From assembly GCA_946811185.2 (NCBI GenBank), contig OX328109.1, positions 6,200,001 to 6,264,000 on the forward strand: a stretch of 64,000 nt of DNA, in the 5' to 3' direction. Made by a program: the position numbers and the translations under genes. Position 1 is the stretch's first letter. Each line of letters begins with the position of its first letter. The notes beneath the pieces are model-generated. The model saw only the letters and a list, made by a program, of their open reading frames with translations, made no database searches and was not told the DNA's origin. This document shows, piece after piece, positions 59,301 to 64,000 of the stretch. Source of the DNA: Hippopus hippopus. Taxonomy: Eukaryota > Mollusca > Bivalvia > Cardiida > Cardiidae.

Positions 59301-62300
59301 TTTTTTGGAGGGGGGGGGGGGCATAGAAACAGTGATTGAATTGTTCAAGTTATTGAATTTTGCACGTTTACAAGAATATTTTACAGGAAAAACGACACCA
59401 CGATGACCTCTCTTAACGTCGGGCTTCGCTGTGTCGAGATTTAAAGGTCCGTATTTCAACTTTATTTATCTTTTGCTCTCCTTTCTGCCCTTTTTATAAG
59501 ACATTGTCAAAAACCTGCTCTAGCCACATTCACTTACTCTGACTGGTTGACAATCTTATTGAAAATAAAGCGAAGTGTGACAGTTAATTAAGTGGATAAG
59601 TCAATAATGACGCGACGCGGTCTGTCACCCGTCACAGTTGTCTGTCGTTCTCAAGTTTGATCGTACTCAATGAATGTGTTTCATCTTCGGCTAATTGCCA
59701 AAGTTAGGGCTTGAAACTACGGGATCGATGGTTCTATTTTGGTCAATCTTTTTCCAGGGATTGATGATAGTCATTTCGACAAAACTCATTCCTCGCTCAC
59801 CGCCGAGTATTGTTTCGACAATGTCTTTGAGTTAAAGCATGCATTTGGCTTTAGAACAATATTCTGAGAAGTACTGCTGGTTATTAGAAACTCCGGGAAA
59901 GGCTCGAAGCGTGGATAAGTGTACTGGTCGCCGCAAAGTGAAACATTTTCACGAGGACTCATCGTTCAACGGCAATACCCGCCTAAAATTGATATTTCTT
60001 CCGTGTGCCCATGATAACCTTATGTAAATCGAACAATGTGAGGGAACGTTTGATATAAAAGGAAAAAAAAAAAATGATAGAAACATAATTGTTGTTACTT
60101 AGTGATTATAAATCAATGAATGAAAATACATAAAAGCATGTTTGCATATTCCTCAGAAGGGGAAGTGCTCGTTACAAGCACTTTTCTTCATTCCAGCCAC
60201 TCATTTTAATAGCCTTTTCTACTTCAAGGTCTTAAATCACGTGATCGTCTGGCAAGGGGATAAGACCATGAGATGTCAAATTTGTCATAGACCAATCAGC
60301 GTAGATAATATAATTACGTCTCACAATTTGTCCTACATGCTTTTTTGACATTTTGTTGACAAGTAGGATTACCCATGGATGAAAGGGATAATCAGATCTT
60401 GGCCCTTAATTGCCAATCTTTTTAAATTGTTAAAGTCTTAGTCTTATGCTAGATTTAAAAAGTAACTCAGTTTGTGATCGGTAAAACCGTTTGAGACATG
60501 CTCTGGTAAAGATGGGGAAGGTGTTTAGTGCGTCCCTGTATTCTCGCTAACCTTTCTCATTTGAAGTCTTGGTCTTTTTTTAGATTTAGAAAGTAACACA
60601 ATATCTGATTTGTTAAACCATTTGAGACATACTCTTCAAAAAAAGGGGTTAATGCATCTGTGTGATGCATTTTACCAAGCAAGTCATCATGTGATTGTGG
60701 ATCTAAAAAAATCTATTTTGTCCAACAACCGACTGAATCATGAAGAAGGCTGGTCCTTTGACATGCAGAAAATTGACGAATAGCTAAGAATTTCGACCGT
60801 CCGCGCAGGCTGACCCGGATAGATATTTTTTGCAGATGCATTAAACCCCCTTTTCACAAAGCGAGGTTCATTTGTATTTGCCGATTAGAAATTGCGTGAC
60901 TTAAAATAAAGAAAATACGTTAGAATTGGACTAAAACTGTTTTAAGAATGACTGGTGAATGCAAACCTAGAGTTTCAGTACTTACTGCATGCGGCGGCAA
61001 GAGCACCTATCGAAGCGTTTCCCGTGTTGCTTTACCGGTAATATTATCAACATTTTGAGCCATGCTTTTTGAAATGGGGCTTAAATGCATAAAAAAGTAT
61101 CGATAAAAAAGGGTCGAAACGTTTTGCTCGTGGTTATCATTTTTTTGCATGTTCTAGGACCATTCTACCTCAGGATTTAGCCGGTTAGTTATTTCGACAG
61201 AATGGATTTTATGGATCCAGCATTATGTGATGGTTTGCATGGTTTCATGCATCACGAAAGTGCCTTAAACCCCTTTTGCAAAAGCAAGGCTCACTTTTCA
61301 AAGTTTTATGCATCGCTTTGAGGGTCACAGAAGAAATAAATTGATGAGGCGCAAAATTTCTGCTTTCGTTAACGTGCGAATGTACTCGGCATGCGGAGCT
61401 ATATGCCAATCAAGGTTCACGTGACCAAAATTTACAAGTCGGTTGGCAATTCAATAAAATAATAACTCTGCTCTGACTAAAAATATAGAGAATGGGATTT
61501 GTCTTTTTTTCACTAATTAATAAAGACCATCGTGCAGCGAGGGGGAAAAAAATGGGCTGACCGAAACAGTTGCAGTAATAAATAAAGGCTAAATGTACAC
61601 CTTTCCGTTGACATGAAATAGTACTATGTCAAATTACCCGCAAAATGTCCATAATTCTGCTTTTGACAAAATGTCTGTGTACAGGTAAATCTCGATTTTA
61701 CAATTTTGCACAAAGTGATTATTTCGAAGTATTTACTAGAACTAGGCTCTTGAAAACAGTATAGCAGCTGTTCTGACCGCTCATGTGAGCGGCTGCTGCA
61801 TTTTTTTTTTTTTTTTTATTCCAGAAGAATTATTAACATAATTTGTCCGAAGGATAACGGCATTTTCAAAATGTGCCAATTTGATATATATCGAAGTAGA
61901 TTTTTGAATGATTTTTTGATAGTCCGTATACATTGCAACCGACAGACCGATTGATTGATTGATTGATTGATTAAATTGAGATTTACGCCGCTTTAAGCAT
62001 TGTTTCCATTATATCACGATTACTTACAGGTTACAAGTTAGTTATTCTTGTGTCTCCAGTTTTTGATTTCACCAGTACCAGGCAAGCGCTCTGAAAGCGC
62101 ACCCAAAGGTCTTTATTGCGACTAAAAGAATTGAGCCAAGCTCTGTAAAAAAGGGGGTTTAATCATCTGCAAAAAAGTATCGACACAGGTCAGCCTACGC
62201 AGTCCGCGCAGGCTGACCTGGATCGAAACTTTTTGCTATTGGTCAATTTTCTGCATGTCAAAGGACCATTCTATCTTATGATTCATTCGACTGTTAGACA

Positions 62301-62714
62301 AAGTGGATTTTAAGGATCCATTTATTTTTGTATAACTCTACATAGTGATTTCAGGAAAAGCTGTGATAAAATAAACCTGATATATCTAGATTAGTGCAAT
62401 AAAACCTAAAAGTATAGAAAAAAAAACCCTACAATAGATATTTAAAATATGAGTATTTTTGTCGTTTTAGACAAGTTATTTTTCATACCAATATGAATGA
62501 CTTTTTCTAAAAAAATTCATTCTTCATGTTTTTGTCTATTCACATTTAGAAAACTGTGCAGTAGCTGTTATGATTGCTCGTGCTGCTTCACTGTTTTCTC
62601 TAGATGTAACAATTCAGTTCCTGTTAGCACATCGAAGTTACCAACCGTTGAAAAATATTCGATGTGTAAATGATCGAGATTCCGTTATTTACGACAGTAA
62701 TATTGCAAAGTCAA

Positions 62715-62758
<44 letters not shown>

Positions 62759-63138
62759 CAAATAAATAAATAAATAAACAAGCCAAGCTCTCTGAAAAGG
62801 GGGTTTAATGCACCTGCAAAAAGTATTGACCCTTGTCAGCCTGCGCAATCAGCGCAGGTTGACATGGGTCAATACATTTTTGCTTTTTGTAAATTTTCAG
62901 CATGCCCAAAGGACCATTCTACCGCATGATTTGGTTTGTTGTTAGACACAATGAATTTTTTGGATACAGAATTATGTGATTACTTGCCAGGTACAGTGCA
63001 TCACGGAGATACATAAACCCTTTTTTGCCAGAGCATGGCTCCGAAAAGAAAAAAAATCTAAACACATTTTAATTATTTAAGACTCTACTCACTTGCTACG
63101 ACGCTAACAAAACACAGAAACAGCATCAGACGTTCCAT
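53175..63138 (-). CDS. Alpha-carbonic anhydrase, secreted and probably GPI-anchored, complete, seven exons
   Basis: Joining 63138-63093, 57833-57804, 57009-56836, 56050-55905, 55067-54914, 53916-53759 and 53357-53175 gives 296 codons and TGA. Order: signal peptide MERLMLFLCFVSVVA; WSYSGENGPNFWG; QSPINIEHDV; zinc ligands H109 and H111 in EHFHFHWG; E121 in GSEHV; third zinc ligand H134 in MHLVH; GSLTTPPCSE with gate-keeping T213; a hydrophobic end, IPTLSVFIGALLFLFIR. C37 and C217 sit where secreted forms (CA IV type) make a disulphide. Sequons N69, N74 and N248 are present. A short hydrophobic C-terminus with no cytoplasmic tail is what GPI signals look like. The residue equal to His64 of CA II (proton shuttle) is Y82 (NDGYTVTV). 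The enzyme interconverts CO2 and bicarbonate outside the cell; roles in ion transport or shell formation are possible but not shown. No Gly-Asn repeat insert of nacrein type is present. Confidence 0.96.
53465..53580. repeat. Family E fragment
   Basis: GATTCAAGATCAGAACATTA, ATGATCTTGCTCTGTGCTCT; inside carbonic anhydrase intron 6. Confidence 0.5.
53759..53916 (-). CDS. Carbonic anhydrase exon 6 (Thr-Thr-Pro-Pro motif)
   Basis: 158 nt encoding GDASNIEPFAISSLFPEDTE, TFYRYQGSLTTPPCSESVVW and TVFKEPIEMSETQ; acceptor TTTCAG, donor GTATTA. Confidence 0.96.
54480..54830. mobile_element. Family E fragment and complete copy
   Basis: 54485-54520 has AAGATCAAGATCAGACTGTA; 54608-54830 resembles 50401-50612 (GTGTAGATCGGAGATCAGAC, GTTCTGTGCATTCTGATCTT). 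In intron 5. Confidence 0.7.
54914..55067 (-). CDS. Carbonic anhydrase exon 5 (zinc ligand 3)
   Basis: 154 nt beginning MHLVHKTRRYVSISRALGDP, then TGLAVLGVFAKIGKHHPHLQ, ending LETLDI; acceptor TATCAG, donor GTAAGT. Confidence 0.95.
55540..55858 (+). mobile_element. tRNA-headed SINE, older type, in intron 4
   Basis: GGTCGCTGGTTCGATCCCCG (strong B box), GGTAGTCATTTCGACAGGAT, GGGAAAGCAGCCAGTGGCTT, GGATAGGTACACCG, GATATAACTGAAATGATGTT, (ATCA)n tail. Confidence 0.88.
55905..56050 (-). CDS. Carbonic anhydrase exon 4 (zinc ligands 1 and 2)
   Basis: 146 nt encoding VTVRVHGKLHIEAGGLSGKY, SLEHFHFHWGSSDGVGSEHV and LDGVSYPFE; acceptor TTGCAG, donor GTAATC. Confidence 0.96.
56125..56550. mobile_element. 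Family B left part followed by family A copy (intron 3)
   Basis: 56125-56318 family B (GAACCATACTGTGAAAAAAG to CCATGTCAGCCTGCGCA) cut off at the inner palindrome; 56320-56550 family A, long-arm first, perfect core. Confidence 0.82.
56836..57009 (-). CDS. Carbonic anhydrase exon 3
   Basis: PNFWGMSYPACSQRRQSPIN through LTVWNDGYT, 174 nt, acceptor ATTTCAG, donor GTAAAA. It contains the first disulphide cysteine, QSPINI and two sequons. Confidence 0.95.
57773..57797. repeat. (GA)n microsatellite
   Basis: About 12 GA units, a CT tract on the transcribed strand just after the exon 2 donor. Confidence 0.95.
57804..57833 (-). CDS. Carbonic anhydrase exon 2 (30-nt micro-exon)
   Basis: Only 30 nt between TTTTTCAG and GTAACG, encoding (S)VEWSYSGEN(G), the conserved N-terminal W-Y-x-G-x-x-G element. 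The (CT)n tract of the next intron starts about 6 nt after the donor. Confidence 0.9.
57840..58050. mobile_element. Family E-related fragment
   Basis: TAACTCTTTAACTGCCAATT, AAATTTCCCCTTGCCAAACA, GCGCAAAAGAGCATCGAGTC match the arms of family E; the palindromic centre is lost. Confidence 0.4.
58680..58965. repeat. Degenerate ~70 bp minisatellite
   Basis: AAAGTTAAGCACTACTGGCATTTT-like starts occur about every 70 bp (near 58685, 58750, 58797, 58867 and 58927). Confidence 0.65.
59105..59200. repeat. Family E fragment
   Basis: GCAGATCCTAGATCAGACTG then TGACCTATGCCATCTGCAAA. Confidence 0.45.
59690..59950 (+). mobile_element. SINE, degraded, older type
   Basis: GGATCGATGGTTCTATTTTG, GATAGTCATTTCGACA, GTATTGTTTCGACAATG and GTACTGGTCGCCGC. 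Confidence 0.7.
60618..60880 (-). mobile_element. MITE family B copy in carbonic anhydrase intron 1
   Basis: GAGACATACTCTTCAAAAAA start, CAAGCAAGTCATCATGTGAT, CGTCCGCGCAGGCTGACC, and GATGCATTAAACCCCCTTTT end. Confidence 0.87.
61055..61300 (+). mobile_element. MITE family B copy
   Basis: GAGCCATGCTTTTTGAAATG, reduced inner palindrome, GTGATGGTTTGCATGGTTTC, ACCCCTTTTGCAAAAGCAAG. Confidence 0.82.
61301..62132. other. Intron 1, little seen
   Basis: An inverted GACCGCTCA/TGAGCGG stem at 61778, T run at 61801, (TGAT)n at 61949-61972. No exon. Confidence 0.4.
62133..62330 (+). mobile_element. MITE family B copy, right end lost
   Basis: GAGCCAAGCTCTGTAAAAAA, a strong inner palindrome CAGGTCAGCCTACGCAGTCC with complement, GTGGATTTTAAGGATCCA. 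Confidence 0.85.
62713..62780. repeat. (AAAT)n microsatellite
   Basis: About 16 AAAT units with one interruption (AATC), directly before a family B copy. Confidence 0.95.
62782..63045 (+). mobile_element. MITE family B copy, complete
   Basis: AGCCAAGCTCTCTGAAAAGG to CCTTTTTTGCCAGAGCATGG; inner palindrome GTCAGCCTGCGCAATCAGCG. It ends about 47 bp before carbonic anhydrase exon 1's donor side. Confidence 0.88.
63093..63138 (-). CDS. Carbonic anhydrase exon 1 (signal peptide)
   Basis: ATG in the context AACAATGG; 15 codons plus 1 nt, MERLMLFLCFVSVVA, donor GTGAGT. The hydrophobic run has signal-peptide character. Intron 1 is about 5.3 kb and filled with family B MITEs. Confidence 0.88.
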
Positions 63139-63229
63139 TGTTAAATATTTCCTTTTTTCGTTGCAGGAAAAAGATCTAAAAAAGTAATCCGTAGTCTCGG
63201 AAATTATATTGTTCAGCTATTATCTACAG

Positions 63230-63239
63230 TATATATACG
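63230..63239 (-). promoter_or_regulatory. Candidate TATA box of the carbonic anhydrase gene
   Basis: Minus-strand GTATATATAC about 92 nt upstream of the ATG, allowing a start site near 63205 and a short leader. It is the only clear TATA element near this exon. No transcript evidence. Confidence 0.45.
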
Positions 63240-63597
63240 ATTTAACAGATGCACTGGGCGGCAAGAAGAAAACTAGTCCTTTTTAATTTCTTCTTCAAAT
63301 ATTTCTGCAGAGACCAGACTGTCAGTTTACTTATGCTGTGTTCTCAAACTTGTTACCCGTCGAATTAGAAAATGAAATGTCGCGCGGTACGGGCTACTAT
63401 TTCAATTGGTGCTCGCTGTCAGAACGAGGCTATACATCTCCCTTCCTTTTTTTGATGGGAAAGTCACCAGTAGGCGTCCGCTAATGATTCGCGCAATAAC
63501 ATCACAGGAAGAGAGCAATTTCTGGTGGAGTCAATGGCTGTTCAAATTTTGACTGCTGATATAGTTAAAGTTCCTTGTTTTGATGGTATAGCGCATT

Positions 63598-63980
63598 AAC
63601 CTTTCATCAAACAATCCTGTTTTTAACGACTCTAACGAGGAAATGCTTCTGAAAAATTCATGGTCAGAAATGAAGAAAATGCAGGCAACCTGCATTTTCT
63701 CATATTTCCAAAATGTTTATTTTTTCTTCTTGCTTTTACTCTCTATCAAAGACAAATTCCGTCAATTTGAGCCACATTTAATGTGCAGTCTGCTAATGTT
63801 GTCAGTTTCAGAGAGTCAAAAATTTGTAATCTGTTTTTTGAACTAATTGAAGGAAGGCAAAACTGAATCATTTTTTCAAAAAGAAAATGTTAGGTGTTTC
63901 ATTCCATTGTTCAACATTATTTCAGTTATACAAAGACGGCCAGTGCACCTATCCATGTTTTCCGCGGGTTACAATTGAAC
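63598..63980. mobile_element. MITE family A copy and SINE body fragment
   Basis: 63598-63840 is short-arm first (AACCTTTCATCAAACAATCC, core GAAAATGCAGGCAACCTGCA); 63905-63980 is a reverse SINE body piece (CAGTGCACCTATCCATG). Upstream of the carbonic anhydrase gene. Confidence 0.72.
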
Positions 63981-64000
63981 GCAACAGTGAAATTTCTAGA

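Overview
The window is animal nuclear DNA, most likely from a marine bivalve mollusc. The evidence is AT-rich sequence with short exons, canonical GT-AG introns of kilobase size, no bacterial-style gene packing, and very many short mobile elements: palindromic MITEs, tRNA-headed SINEs, and Helentron-like elements with tandem cores ending in an AGGGCC..GGCCCT hairpin. The clade call is an inference from repeat style and protein similarity; no species can be fixed.

Three protein-coding genes can be read by joining exons. (1) Left end, minus strand, 7869 down to 772 and running off the left edge: the FERM-domain start of merlin (NF2 homologue). Five exons give 226 in-frame codons, including the merlin-specific YQMTPEM motif. 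A decayed second copy of its exon 4 lies about 600 bp further on, inside the next intron. (2) Middle, plus strand, 23615-30150: a complete 101-residue homologue of small integral membrane protein 14 (SMIM14), four coding exons. (3) Right end, minus strand, 63138 down to 53175: a complete 296-residue secreted, probably GPI-anchored alpha-carbonic anhydrase in seven exons, with all zinc ligands present but a tyrosine at the proton-shuttle histidine position. The three genes have unrelated jobs (Hippo-pathway scaffold, ER membrane protein, extracellular CO2 hydration) and there is no sign that they work as a unit.

The rest is mainly repeats. Family A is a ~225 bp palindrome-cored MITE with TTAACCC..GGGTTAA ends, about 40 whole or partial copies, several lying just inside introns next to splice donors. 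Family B is a ~260 bp MITE with long terminal and internal inverted repeats, a dozen copies. Other families are D (TTAAAGATACATC ends), E (palindromic GATCAGACTG core), C (carrying promoter-like motifs), a CAGGG-ended family that makes 5 bp target duplications, tRNA-headed SINEs with clean duplications, and fold-back palindromes. The 16911-23185 block holds two Helentron-like elements with 166 bp and 145 bp tandem arrays, the second interrupted by two CAGGG elements at nearly the same point of the repeat unit. Degenerate ~52 bp and ~70 bp minisatellites lie at 43.6-46.5 kb and 58.7-59.0 kb.

Nesting (SINEs in A copies, C in B, CAGGG elements in a Helentron) gives a readable order of insertion. 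No true tRNA or rRNA gene, CRISPR array or prokaryotic operon is present.
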